Positions 1 to 8,230 of a stretch of DNA of 25,042 nucleotides are shown here, one piece after another; within the stretch, counting starts at the first letter, position 1; each line of letters opens with the position of its first letter. Source of the DNA: Rhizobium sp. (GTDB lineage: Bacteria; Pseudomonadota; Alphaproteobacteria; Rhizobiales; Rhizobiaceae); the NCBI GenBank assembly GCA_003527225.1, contig DPXQ01000167.1, forward strand, positions 1 to 25,042, read 5' to 3'. The notes below the pieces were generated by a model. It ran no database searches and was not told the origin of the DNA. It worked only from the letters and a program-made list of their open reading frames with translations. A program made the translations under genes and the position numbers.

Positions 1-2
1 CC

Positions 3-1433
3 GCTTCGGGTGGTACGCGCAAGCTCGGCGACTACGTCGCCCCCGACGCTCTCGAACTGCTGCCGAACGGCGATCTGTCCCTCGGCATCGGCGAGTGGAC
101 GGCGCTCAACGGCGCAACCGCCGCCGTGGTTGCCGGCGAACTGGAGATGAGCGGCACGGGCCTGACCAATCCGACCGTCCGCTCGGGGGCAGCCGCGACG
201 CGACAGGGCAAGGCTTATCGCGCCAAGGCCACGTACCGGAAGGGAACGGCAACCGGAAGCCCGCTGGTCATTTCCAGTCGTTCTGCAACGATGTCGCCAC
301 TCAGCAATGCCTTGCCGCAGAATGCAACCATTGTTCCCGTCACGTCCACGAGAACGTTCGGAGGCGAAGGCTCAACCCATCATCTCGGCCTGCGCACAGT
401 CGCCGGACCGGGCGGCACGGTCTATGGCGACGACTTCTCGATCAAGGAAGCAACCGCCTTTGCCGGGTTCTCGTCGCCGGCCTTTGCCGCCATCCTCCGG
501 TTTCGCATGCCGGCCGTCCTTCCGGCTTCGACAAAAGTACTCTTCTCTTTCGATGACGACGGGGCCCGCAACCGTTACCGTGTCGCGTTGAACGCAGACG
601 GCACGATCACCGCCGCGCTCGACAGCAACGGCACAAATCGGACAACCCATGTGATCGCGGCCAACCTCGTTGCGCCGGGTGCCACGCATGTGCTCCACGT
701 CTCATGCGACGGAACCAGCCGTTTCCTTGTGGCGCTGGACGAAACCAATCTCTACGGTCAGCAGGCAGGATTGACGCCGGCCGGCGCGTGCTGGCTGCGA
801 CTCGGGGCCTCGCCGGTCGCTGGCGAGGAATGGACCGGTACAATCCTGTCCGCCGCCCTGTTCTCCCAGGAATACGTCCCTCCACGTTTCATCTGGGCGG
901 TCGGCGACAGTTATGTGGCGGGCGCGGGTGGGGTCTCGCTCGAACTGGGCATCGAAGCCACAGATCCAAGCCGACTGGTCGTATCCTCGGGTGCGGGCGG
1001 TTCAAACGTCGCGACGCAACTTGCCGCCATGCGCAGCAATCCCGGCCTTCAAGGCTGCATCATGGTTCATTGGGACGGGGACGCCAATGGCGCGGACGCC
1101 CATGCAGATTCGGCGACGTTCGAGAGCATGAGCCAACTGGCCGCCCGACATGTGTTTGTCGGCTCGGTCCGTCGGATGAATCACTCGACGGCCGAGATCG
1201 CGGCAACCTATGCCCGCAACGACTGGCTGTTTGCGCGCTTCGGTCTTCGGTACCTCGACCCTCATCCGACGCTCCACGCGCTTGCGACGACATCCGCCGA
1301 AGACACGACCGCCGTCGCGGCCGGTCGCACCCCACCCAGTTGCCTGCAAGCCGACGGCACACATCTGACAGTCGCAGCCATGAATGCGGTTTCCGCAGCG
1401 GTCCTTGCCCGCATTGAGGTGCTTGGATGGTAG
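3..1433 (+). CDS. SGNH/GDSL-type hydrolase with N-terminal carbohydrate-binding-like and LamG-like regions (5' partial)
   Basis: The frame is open from the first bases of the window, so this is the 3' part of a longer gene; 476 residues are visible. A GTG at 126 is only an internal codon. Three regions can be seen. Residues about 19-130 look like a jelly-roll carbohydrate-binding module (NGDLSLGIGEWTA followed by strand-like stretches). Residues about 135-295 resemble a concanavalin/laminin-G fold. Residues about 297-476 are an SGNH hydrolase: block I is VGDSY (Ser303), block II is GAGGSN, block III is around WDGDAN, and block V is DGTH (Asp451, His454). Such enzymes often remove acyl groups from sugars. 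The gene converges on the polysaccharide operon, so a role in trimming the polymer is possible, but a surface or phage-tail-like protein is an alternative. Substrate and secretion signal cannot be judged because the N-terminus is missing. Confidence 0.72.
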   Translation, partial: ASGGTRKLGDYVAPDALELLPNGDLSLGIGEWTALNGATAAVVAGELEMSGTGLTNPTVRSGAAATRQGKAYRAKATYRKGTATGSPLVISSRSATMSPLSNALPQNATIVPVTSTRTFGGEGSTHHLGLRTVAGPGGTVYGDDFSIKEATAFAGFSSPAFAAILRFRMPAVLPASTKVLFSFDDDGARNRYRVALNADGTITAALDSNGTNRTTHVIAANLVAPGATHVLHVSCDGTSRFLVALDETNLYGQQAGLTPAGACWLRLGASPVAGEEWTGTILSAALFSQEYVPPRFIWAVGDSYVAGAGGVSLELGIEATDPSRLVVSSGAGGSNVATQLAAMRSNPGLQGCIMVHWDGDANGADAHADSATFESMSQLAARHVFVGSVRRMNHSTAEIAATYARNDWLFARFGLRYLDPHPTLHALATTSAEDTTAVAAGRTPPSCLQADGTHLTVAAMNAVSAAVLARIEVLGW

Positions 1434-1471
1434 GGGTCGAGGCCAGGCGACGGCCATTCGGCTCCAGACAA

Positions 1472-1495
1472 ACCGGCCTATAGTGAAAGGCCGGT
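1472..1495 (-). terminator. Hairpin terminator at the end of the glycan operon
   Basis: A perfect 8-bp inverted repeat (ACCGGCCT / AGGCCGGT) with an 8-base loop covers the stop codon of the last operon gene. Read on the minus strand, it is followed by TTTGT, a weak U-tract. It lies between two convergent genes, the usual place for a terminator. On the plus strand no T-tract follows. Confidence 0.5.
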
Positions 1496-2383
1496 CAGTC
1501 GCGCGAGGGCCCTGCGCTTTTCCTCGGATGTCGGCAGAGGCCGAATGGCCCTGTCGAACTCGAGAACCTTGGCGCCGACAAGGAAGCGGTACCAGTAGCC
1601 TTGCAGGAAATGGTAGATGAGCCCCTCCCGGCCGTCGAGGAAGCCGAGCTGGAACACATAGCGAAAAAGGAAGTATCCGAGCGTCGAGACCGGGAAAGGA
1701 ATCCGGTTGTAGACCTGTTCCTTGACGAAGCGTTTGACCCAAGCTTGCAGCGAAGTGCCTTCGCTTGTCAGCCCGACATCCTGGACGAACAGACCGTAAC
1801 GCCGGTTGAGCACGTCGACCGCCTCGCGGGAGGCATATTTGTTGTGCTTCTCGGTGAAGTAGCCGAGGTCATGAAGGTTGTGATCGCGGAACGGATTGTC
1901 GAACAGAACCGTGCGCCCGCCCCAGACGATAACATGCTCATCCATCCAGCGATCCTCGACCCGCCCCTGCCCGCGCCGCCACAGGCGCGTCAGGATCAGC
2001 GGGTAGCGTCCGCCATGGCGAATGAAGCGGTCGAGAAAAATGTGCTTGCGCTTCAGGTTGACGCCCGCGACGTCGGCCCCGAGCGTCGGCAGTTTCTCCG
2101 CGATCTCGCGCGCCAGTTCCGGCTCGATCACCTCGTCGGCATCGAGTCGCATGACCCAGTCCGAACTGATCGCCGCGTTGTCCAGCCCCCACTGGAACTG
2201 TCGAGCCTGGTTCACGAACGGATTTTGCAGCACAGTGGCACCGAGCGAACGGGCAATCTCGACGGTACGATCGGAGGAAAAAGAGTCGACGACCACGATC
2301 TGCGTCGCAAAGGTAGACACGCTCTCGATCGCCCGGGCGATGTGAAGTTCTTCGTTGTAGGTGAGGATGAGAACGGAGACCAC
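1478..2383 (-). CDS. Family 2 glycosyltransferase (WaaE/KdtX-like)
   Basis: A 301-residue cytoplasmic inverting GT-A glycosyltransferase. The N-terminus has the family signature ILTYNEE (residues 6-12), then VVVDSFSSDRT, and the metal-binding DAD at residues 81-83 (MRLDADE). The C-terminal part, with FLDGREGLIYHFLQGYWYRF, is typical of the WaaE-like subgroup and may be membrane-associated. The start is GTG at 2383: it is preceded by GAGG six bases away, and the first residues (VSVLILTYN) leave no room for a later start. It is the last gene of the 14-gene run, 22 bases after the WcaF-like gene, and a hairpin covers its stop codon. It probably adds one sugar of the repeat unit to the lipid-linked chain; donor and linkage cannot be told from sequence. 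Confidence 0.9.
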   Translation of the reverse strand: MVSVLILTYNEELHIARAIESVSTFATQIVVVDSFSSDRTVEIARSLGATVLQNPFVNQARQFQWGLDNAAISSDWVMRLDADEVIEPELAREIAEKLPTLGADVAGVNLKRKHIFLDRFIRHGGRYPLILTRLWRRGQGRVEDRWMDEHVIVWGGRTVLFDNPFRDHNLHDLGYFTEKHNKYASREAVDVLNRRYGLFVQDVGLTSEGTSLQAWVKRFVKEQVYNRIPFPVSTLGYFLFRYVFQLGFLDGREGLIYHFLQGYWYRFLVGAKVLEFDRAIRPLPTSEEKRRALARLTGLSL

Positions 2384-2405
2384 TGGCTACCTCTTCGCGC
2401 TGATG

Positions 2406-2960
2406 TCAGTTCTCTGCAATGTCGCGGATACCAACAGAACGAGCAGGGTTGCCGACCATAATGTGCCAGGCTTCAACACTCTTCACAACCGCTGCCCGAG
2501 CGCCGACGACAGCTCCCCGCCCAATTGTCACCCCTGGTCCGATAAACGCTTCAGCTGCGATCCAAGCGTGGTCTTCAATGACGATTGGCCGGGAGAACAA
2601 AGGGCGCGAAATCAAGCCAATATCGTGCGAGGCTGTGCACAGAAACGTTCGCTGGCTGACCGTCGTGTAGTCGCCCATTGTAAGAGTCCCGATAGTGTAG
2701 CAATCAACGCCGTCGGCGAGACAAGCGTAGTTGCCCATCTTCAGATTCCAGGGAGCCCACACGAAACAAGTTGGCGCAACACGACTTCCCTTGCCAATCT
2801 TGGCGCCGAACAGACGCAATAGGAAAAGGCGCCATCGGTCGAAGGCGAATCGCGGAGTCGGCCGAAACAGGGTCCAGTACACAATTCCCCATACCAAACG
2901 CCGCAAGCGAAGACCGCGAGGCATTTCGTCGTTGTAAAGTCGTTTGATCTCAGCCGTCAT
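2406..2960 (-). CDS. WcaF-like hexapeptide-repeat O-acetyltransferase
   Basis: A 184-residue left-handed beta-helix acetyltransferase, close in length and layout to WcaF of colanic acid synthesis. After an N-terminal helical region (residues 1-55) come hexapeptide repeats (IGKGSRVAP, MGNYACLADGV, IGTLTMGDY, IGPGVTIGRGAVVGARA). The likely catalytic histidine is His112 in TASHD, and the C-terminus has the usual VGNPAR motif. It would transfer acetyl from acetyl-CoA to a sugar hydroxyl in the cytoplasm. It lies 24 bases after the MurB-like gene and 22 before the GT2 gene. Together with that MurB-like gene it forms a stretch of lower GC than the rest of the operon. Confidence 0.9.
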   Translation of the reverse strand: MTAEIKRLYNDEMPRGLRLRRLVWGIVYWTLFRPTPRFAFDRWRLFLLRLFGAKIGKGSRVAPTCFVWAPWNLKMGNYACLADGVDCYTIGTLTMGDYTTVSQRTFLCTASHDIGLISRPLFSRPIVIEDHAWIAAEAFIGPGVTIGRGAVVGARAAVVKSVEAWHIMVGNPARSVGIRDIAEN

Positions 2961-2984
2961 TGGATCCCATCCGCTTCCACGAGA

Positions 2985-4004
2985 TCAAAACTCTTCGACA
3001 ATTTCGTTTTCCAAAGGAATCTGTCCGGCTACCAACTCTTCCATTTGCCGGATGAACCGCACCATCTCTCTAGTTCCCTGACCGCGATTGACCAGGCAAT
3101 TCAGCGTTTTGTCGGAGAAAGGTTGCAGGTCGTAGTGCAACGGAAAGCGCGCGAGGACTATGTCGTTCAACCATTTTCTGCTGATCGGGGATTCGCGGCG
3201 GAACAGTCTGAACTCGTAATTCAGGAAATAATACGCGGCCGAAATGATCTTGAACACGCGATCGCGGCGACCGAGCGCTCGATAAGGGGAACCCGAAAAG
3301 ATGCTTCCGAGATTCGGATACATGAAGTCCTGATACTTGTGCCGTTTGGCGTGGTAGACTTCCATTTTGCCAAAGATCTCTTGAGATTCCCCACCGGAAC
3401 TTTGAAATGTTGCAGAACAGACGAAGCCACCGGAAGCCTTTTTTCGGAGGACTGAGGAGCGATGAGAAAGCTCCAGCTCCGCGACTGTGAAGTATTGGAT
3501 AGTTCCATTTGGCAGTGCGAGTTCCGCCCCAATGAGCTTATCTTTCAATTCTGCCCCGTACGCGCCTGCGTTCATGAAGATGCCTCCACCAACTGTGCCA
3601 GGAATACCTTCCAAACCTTCAAATCCGGTGAGCGACTGCATCAGCGCGACGCGTGCGAGATCAGGCATCATCGCGCCGCCCTGAGCGATGATCTGCCCGG
3701 TTTCATGATCAACCGAGATCGACTTCATTCCAGCCGACGAGATCAGAACCGGATAGTCGATCTCGTCGAGAAAGAGGAGGTTGGAGGTGTTGCCGATCGT
3801 CTTATAGGGAATCTTGTTGGCTGAAAGAAAACGCAGCAATTCGGCAACCTGCATCGAAGTTACCGGCTTCAGCAATGCTTGCACGCGGCCGCCGGTCCTC
3901 ATGTAGGTCACCTTTGACAGTTCCACTTCACGTTCATAGGGAAGTTTTCTGTCCTCGCAGAAGCGATGAACCAAAGAGATTAGATCTTCGGCAAGAAACG
4001 CCAT
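2985..4004 (-). CDS. MurB-like FAD-dependent enolpyruvyl reductase homologue (copy 1)
   Basis: A 339-residue protein of the UDP-N-acetylenolpyruvoylglucosamine reductase (MurB) family. FAD-binding signatures are GNTSNLLF (71-78), GFEGLEGIPGTVGG (127-140) and MNAGAYG (144-150). The counterparts of the MurB catalytic residues are kept: Arg182 in HRSS, Ser234 in YPNLGS (the proton donor in MurB), and Glu in the C-terminal LENEI. VNRGQGT matches the MurB VNxGxAT motif. The stretch between GSP (240) and FSDK (296) lacks the MurB AGxLIxxxxLKG motif and is replaced by a different sequence with RKWLN. True murB genes sit with murC/ddl/ftsQ; this one lies 53 bases after a PF04230 gene. The ATG at 4004 has GGAG eight bases upstream. 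I infer reduction of an enolpyruvyl group on a glycan precursor rather than a peptidoglycan role. GC is lower than in the neighbours. Confidence 0.87.
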   Translation of the reverse strand: MAFLAEDLISLVHRFCEDRKLPYEREVELSKVTYMRTGGRVQALLKPVTSMQVAELLRFLSANKIPYKTIGNTSNLLFLDEIDYPVLISSAGMKSISVDHETGQIIAQGGAMMPDLARVALMQSLTGFEGLEGIPGTVGGGIFMNAGAYGAELKDKLIGAELALPNGTIQYFTVAELELSHRSSVLRKKASGGFVCSATFQSSGGESQEIFGKMEVYHAKRHKYQDFMYPNLGSIFSGSPYRALGRRDRVFKIISAAYYFLNYEFRLFRRESPISRKWLNDIVLARFPLHYDLQPFSDKTLNCLVNRGQGTREMVRFIRQMEELVAGQIPLENEIVEEF

Positions 4005-4057
4005 ACTATCACTCCATCATGTGAGTTCAGACAATCGAACATTCTCGTCGGAGGCGC

Positions 4058-5221
4058 TCATTCCGTCACCGCTTCGATCTCAGATGACAGGTATTCTCGA
4101 CCAGTCTCCTGAATTCGGCTCAGTCGCGTTTGCACCCCTTCCCAGTCGATCGGCTGCCCGATGCGCCGCGAGGCCGTGTCCCGGTCGCCGGCTTCGACGA
4201 AACGGTCCATCAGATCCAGCTGTTGCAGCAGGTTGCGGACACGTTCGTTGAGGCCGCCCTTGGCGCCCGGGAGCCCGACGGTCAAGAACGGCTTTTTCAG
4301 CAGGATACTCAGCACGGTTCCGTGGAAGGAGTTCGTCACGACGAAGGATGATGTGGCGATCATCGCCACCCAGCCGGCCGGCGACGGGTAAACCGTCTGA
4401 CCGATCTCGCGCCAACGGCGGTGGACATTGTAGGGCGAGACGATTGGCGCGCCCGTCGACCGGGCGACGAACTCGGCCACCTCGCGAATGCCCTCGCCGG
4501 TCCGTAGCGCGTAGCAGAACACATGCCCCGTCGGGACGGCTTCTGCCGTCTTCAACAGGCCGGAGAAATCGCCGAGCAGGATTGTCGGATCGGGTACGCA
4601 CCGGGCCTCGCGACCGGTGATCCGGCCTACGATGTCGACGCCGCTCTGCTCGCGCACGGAAAGCCCGTGCATGCCCGAGAGATAGCGTCTCACCTCCCCA
4701 TCAAAGGAGGGATCAAGGCTTCCCTTGCCGAAGCTCGGGGCATAGGCGACATGGCGCGCGCCGGCGGCATCGCTCATGGCGAGGAAATAGACGGGGTCGA
4801 GCCCCTTCTGGGCGGACGGATTCCAGATCTGATCGCTGCCGCAGACGAGGACGTCGAAGCGAGGCTCGGCGCCTGCAAGAAAGGCTTCGACCTCCCCCTG
4901 CGTTTCCAGACGCGGCCCTGTCACACCGAGCACCTCGCGACGGAAGGTCTCGAACTGCTCCGTCTGAAGGCGACTGCCGAAAAGGCGGCGCTGGAGCGTC
5001 GACAGGCGCAGATAGGCAATCTTCAGGTTGCGGCGAAACCGGGCGGGGTTGAAAATCTGCTCGAAATCACCGCCCTCCTCCACATAGCGCGGATGGTAGT
5101 TGACGAATTCGGCGCTGTGGCCCTGGTTGATCAGCCATTGGCGCAGGCCATAGGCCTGCATCAGGGCGCCGAAGTTTTCGGAGAAATGGTAGGTGAGGAT
5201 ACCGATGCGCTTCTTGGCCAA
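4058..5221 (-). CDS. Polysaccharide pyruvyl transferase family protein (PF04230), copy 1
   Basis: A 387-residue protein of the CsaB/WcaK-type pyruvyl transferase family, which uses phosphoenolpyruvate to add pyruvate to a sugar. The N-terminus IGILTYHFSENFGALMQAY, the motif GSDQIWNP (128-135) and the C-terminal NSFHGTVLSILLKKP with His300 are family hallmarks. The start is a TTG at 5221 that directly follows the TGA of the acetyltransferase; GGAG lies eight bases upstream and no ATG or GTG fits the conserved N-terminus. Gene order, acetyltransferase then this gene then a MurB-like reductase, suggests it supplies the group that the reductase acts on. Simple ketal pyruvylation is the conventional alternative. 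Confidence 0.87.
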   Translation of the reverse strand: MAKKRIGILTYHFSENFGALMQAYGLRQWLINQGHSAEFVNYHPRYVEEGGDFEQIFNPARFRRNLKIAYLRLSTLQRRLFGSRLQTEQFETFRREVLGVTGPRLETQGEVEAFLAGAEPRFDVLVCGSDQIWNPSAQKGLDPVYFLAMSDAAGARHVAYAPSFGKGSLDPSFDGEVRRYLSGMHGLSVREQSGVDIVGRITGREARCVPDPTILLGDFSGLLKTAEAVPTGHVFCYALRTGEGIREVAEFVARSTGAPIVSPYNVHRRWREIGQTVYPSPAGWVAMIATSSFVVTNSFHGTVLSILLKKPFLTVGLPGAKGGLNERVRNLLQQLDLMDRFVEAGDRDTASRRIGQPIDWEGVQTRLSRIQETGREYLSSEIEAVTE

Positions 5222-5836
5222 TCAGGAGCTCCGTGTCGCGAGTTCGGGTGCAACGCCGTAAAGCAGCGTGTCCTGCCGAAGGATGGCGGCGTCATCGAAG
5301 CGCTTGCGGATCAGCCGGGCCGGATTGCCGCCGACGATGGCATAGGGTTCCACGTCCTTCGTGACGACGGAGCCGGCCGCAACCATCGCGCCGCGCCCGA
5401 TCCGCACGCCAGACCGTATGATTGCGCCATGTCCGACCCACGCATCCGCTTCGAAGACGGTCACCGTGTGCGCCCAGCGAAATGCCAGGCGCATCGGCGT
5501 TTCGGGATCATCCACACCATGATCGTTGGCAACGATGGTGACCCCGGTCGAAATCATGCAGAAGTCGCCGACACAGATCGGACTGGGAGCGCTGAACCCC
5601 CGGCCGACATACGCATATCGTCCCAACCGGCTGCCGGCGGGAACCCGCGTCCGCAGGCCCAACTGGAAACCGTCACCCATCTCGGCCAGGCGGTTCTTCC
5701 GCATGAGCCACCAATTGACCAACCGGCGCAGCCTGCGTTTGACGGGGCGATCCACGCTCCGCCGGCATTGATCGATCATGTCGGCCGACACCTGCATCGG
5801 CGCGGGGACAAGAGGAATTGCGCCACGTTTGCTCAT
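5222..5836 (-). CDS. Hexapeptide-repeat O-acetyltransferase (xenobiotic/CatB-like group)
   Basis: A 204-residue left-handed beta-helix acetyltransferase. A helical N-terminus (1-55) leads into repeats such as LGRYAYVGRG, VGDFCMISTGVTI, VGHGAIIRSGVRIGRGAMVAAGSVV, ending in VGGNPARLIRKRF. The likely catalytic base is His106 in ANDHG. It overlaps the upstream GT4 gene by four bases (ATGA) and abuts the TTG of the next gene, so it is translated as part of the operon. It is a second acetyltransferase besides the WcaF-like one, so the repeat unit probably carries O-acetyl groups at two positions or on two sugars. Confidence 0.9.
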   Translation of the reverse strand: MSKRGAIPLVPAPMQVSADMIDQCRRSVDRPVKRRLRRLVNWWLMRKNRLAEMGDGFQLGLRTRVPAGSRLGRYAYVGRGFSAPSPICVGDFCMISTGVTIVANDHGVDDPETPMRLAFRWAHTVTVFEADAWVGHGAIIRSGVRIGRGAMVAAGSVVTKDVEPYAIVGGNPARLIRKRFDDAAILRQDTLLYGVAPELATRSS

Positions 5837-6978
5837 GGCCGTCTCTCCCGCAAACTGCCGCCGACCTTTGCGATCGCCGTCTCGATGAGAATACGCTGTT
5901 GCCGGGGGTTCCAGTTGCCGGCAATCATCCCGTAGCAGGCCCTGCGTACTTCGGCCCGGTCCCTTCCGGCATCAAGCCACGCCTTGATCTTGCTCGCGAG
6001 GTCATCGGCACTGCCTCTTTCGAAAAAGGTGCCCGTTTCTCCCGGCAGGATGGCCTCGACCTCCGGCATCTGTTCGTCGAGATTGCCGTGAGTTATGGCC
6101 GGCGTCCCGTAGCTAAGACTATGGATCACCGTGAGTCCGATCTTGCCGGGAGACACCGTCAGGTCGGAAAAATAGATGAGCCGGGCCAGAACCGCCTCGT
6201 CGTAGCACGCGCCGTAGAAATACGCGTCGACACCAAGCTGGCGAGCCAGATCCTCGAGAGCCTGGCGCTCTGGACCGTCACCGACCAGCAGCACATTGAT
6301 CGGCCGCCCTTCTGTCTTCAGCTTCGCCGCCGCGTGCAGCAACAGATCGAAGCGGCAAAGTCTTGTCAGGCGGGCAGTGCAGATGATCAGCGGACGCTCG
6401 TTCTCGGCGAACAGGTCCTGTGGCCGCGGCAGCGCCTCTGCCCCGCTCTCGATCTCCGCCACGAGGGCCTTGGCGCGATCAAAATCCAGGCTGTTGTAGA
6501 CCACCGTGATGCGATCCGCCGGATAGCCGAGCGAGATACCGATCCTCCGCGAGCGTTCGCCGTAGACCAGCATGTGATGCGCCAGCCGGAAGTAAAGGTT
6601 GCGGAATGTCCGCTTGAAGACCGGTTCCGGCTTGAGCCATCCATGCGCCCAGAACAGCACCTTCTTGCCCGTCAGACGCCCGACGATCGCCATCAGCCAG
6701 CTTGCCGGCATGTTCGGGTTGGCGAGAATGACGAGGGCCCCGCAATCGCGGTCGACCACGGCCGACCAATAGCCCTTGAGCAGCCAAAGTCCGTGCCAGA
6801 CACGAAAGTGGAGAGGCGTTACCCGGACCTTGTCGTCACCGGCGAAAGGCACGATCCCCGCTACCGGCTTGACGCTTGCGAAGAATTTGTATTCGTTCGA
6901 CCCGTTTTGCACGAGTTCCAGCATGATCGGCCGCCGATAGTGGGGGAACTGGTGATAGATCACGTTAACGCTCGGCAT
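5833..6978 (-). CDS. Family 4 glycosyltransferase (variant active-site motif)
   Basis: A 381-residue GT-B glycosyltransferase. The N-terminal domain starts VNVIYHQFPHYRRPI; the C-terminal domain carries PLIICTARLTRL, LLVGDGPERQALE and YFYGACYDEAVLARLIYFSDLTVSPGK. The usual EX7E motif of GT4 enzymes is altered: SPGKIGLTVIHSLSYGTPAI has His where the second Glu is common. That pattern is also found in a recognised group of polysaccharide GT4 enzymes, so it is a subfamily feature rather than inactivation. ATG at 6978; the start overlaps the end of the Wzy-like gene by 14 bases and the stop overlaps the acetyltransferase start by four. Confidence 0.88.
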   Translation of the reverse strand: MPSVNVIYHQFPHYRRPIMLELVQNGSNEYKFFASVKPVAGIVPFAGDDKVRVTPLHFRVWHGLWLLKGYWSAVVDRDCGALVILANPNMPASWLMAIVGRLTGKKVLFWAHGWLKPEPVFKRTFRNLYFRLAHHMLVYGERSRRIGISLGYPADRITVVYNSLDFDRAKALVAEIESGAEALPRPQDLFAENERPLIICTARLTRLCRFDLLLHAAAKLKTEGRPINVLLVGDGPERQALEDLARQLGVDAYFYGACYDEAVLARLIYFSDLTVSPGKIGLTVIHSLSYGTPAITHGNLDEQMPEVEAILPGETGTFFERGSADDLASKIKAWLDAGRDRAEVRRACYGMIAGNWNPRQQRILIETAIAKVGGSLRERRP

Positions 6979-8230
6979 TGAGGGCCTCCTTGCGCAACGG
7001 AGAGATGCGGCGCCCGCGACGCGAGAAGAGCAGTCCCCATTCCGGCCTGTTCAGCAGCACGCTGTAGACGGGCACGACAAAGGTGAACGTCACCCAGTCA
7101 TAGCTCGTACCATGCAGGAACAGGCGTGGTGAGTTCAGGACGAAGAGGGCGGCGATGAACTTCTCCGAATCCGTGCCACGCCTGAACGCCGTGAACGCGA
7201 CGAGATAGGGAAGAACGAGGAAGGCGAAGGTGAACGCGACGCCAAAGACCATGCCGAAGTCCTGATAGGACTGCAGCAGGGGAAAATCCAGCTGGCGGGT
7301 CCGGTATCCGGCCCCCGTGAGCGGGTTGTTCGTGAAGTTGTCGATACCGATCTCACGCGAAATCCGTCGTCCGTGCGCCGATTGCTCGAAATCCGACTGG
7401 TCACCCGACAGAGTGCTGAGACCGGACATCATCAGGTCGATGGTATTGGCAAGTCTGTCCCGCAGGCTGGGGACAGTCGAAAAGACCAGAGCTGCGAACA
7501 CGAACGCGGCGCCCGTATAGACCACGACGCGTCGGAGCGTGGATCGGCTGATCCGGTTGAGGAAGTAAAGGCAGAAAACGGCCGCCGCCAGACCGACGAG
7601 CACCGAGCGCGTACCGCTCCCCAGGATCACGATAATCGAAAGCCCCAGAACGACGGCAGAGCGCAGCCAGGCCTTGCCCATGAAGACCATCGAGTAGAGC
7701 GCGGCGAGCGTGCCGCCGGCGATCGCATAGGCGGTCAACGTATAGGCGGAGTTGTCGAAGGAAACGCGACCGCGGCCGCCGGTGTAGGAGAAGATCGCCT
7801 CACGGTTGAAAGCGAGGAAGAACATGAGTTCGATCAGGCCGACCAACAGGAAACCGTCGACGACGCGTGATCTTGCGATATCGGCCTGGCTCATCAGGGC
7901 GAGATAGACCAGGCCGAACAACAGCCAGAGGAAGATCTTGGTGTCCTGATAGTAATAGGCGGCGCTCAGCGAAACCAGAAAGTAGAGCAGGATCGGCAGC
8001 AGATAGAGCACTTGGTATATGGTCAGCGAGACGGCACGCTTGTAGGAGGCGGCGAAGAGCATGCCCATGCCGGCCGCCAGCGCGATGGCAATTTCGACGA
8101 AACTGTCCTCCCCCGTACCGCTCGTCCTCACCCAGGCGAGGATGTAGCCCGAATAGACCAGGGCCATGCCCGCTCCGGAGACGAGCAGCAGCCGTGAAAT
8201 CCAGGGGGATCGCTGAGGTGCGGTTTTCAA
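6965..8230 (-). CDS. Wzy-like polysaccharide polymerase (O-antigen polymerase/ligase type membrane protein)
   Basis: A 421-residue very hydrophobic protein with about ten to twelve predicted membrane segments and a larger loop around SGLSTLSGDQSDFEQSAHGRRISREIGI followed by NNPLTGAGYRT, the pattern expected in Wzy polymerases. The short motif GSGTRSVLVGL before a membrane helix recalls the SRxG motif of this superfamily. It lies between two glycosyltransferase genes and downstream of wzx, as in Wzx/Wzy loci. The start is a TTG at 8230 whose bases overlap the preceding TGA (TTGA), with GGAGGGAG about seven bases upstream; no better start is present. It would link repeat units in the periplasm. 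Confidence 0.8.
   Translation of the reverse strand: MKTAPQRSPWISRLLLVSGAGMALVYSGYILAWVRTSGTGEDSFVEIAIALAAGMGMLFAASYKRAVSLTIYQVLYLLPILLYFLVSLSAAYYYQDTKIFLWLLFGLVYLALMSQADIARSRVVDGFLLVGLIELMFFLAFNREAIFSYTGGRGRVSFDNSAYTLTAYAIAGGTLAALYSMVFMGKAWLRSAVVLGLSIIVILGSGTRSVLVGLAAAVFCLYFLNRISRSTLRRVVVYTGAAFVFAALVFSTVPSLRDRLANTIDLMMSGLSTLSGDQSDFEQSAHGRRISREIGIDNFTNNPLTGAGYRTRQLDFPLLQSYQDFGMVFGVAFTFAFLVLPYLVAFTAFRRGTDSEKFIAALFVLNSPRLFLHGTSYDWVTFTFVVPVYSVLLNRPEWGLLFSRRGRRISPLRKEALNAER

Noticed and set aside
2985..4004. Calling this the cell-wall murB gene
   Set aside because: The neighbourhood is polysaccharide synthesis, a paralogue lies in the same operon, and the MurB substrate-region motif is missing.
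4523..5935. Long plus-strand open frame of 470 codons opposite the PF04230 and acetyltransferase genes
   Set aside because: It runs antisense to two genes with clear conserved motifs and tight overlaps; its translation has no recognisable domain. Long antisense frames are common in GC-rich DNA.
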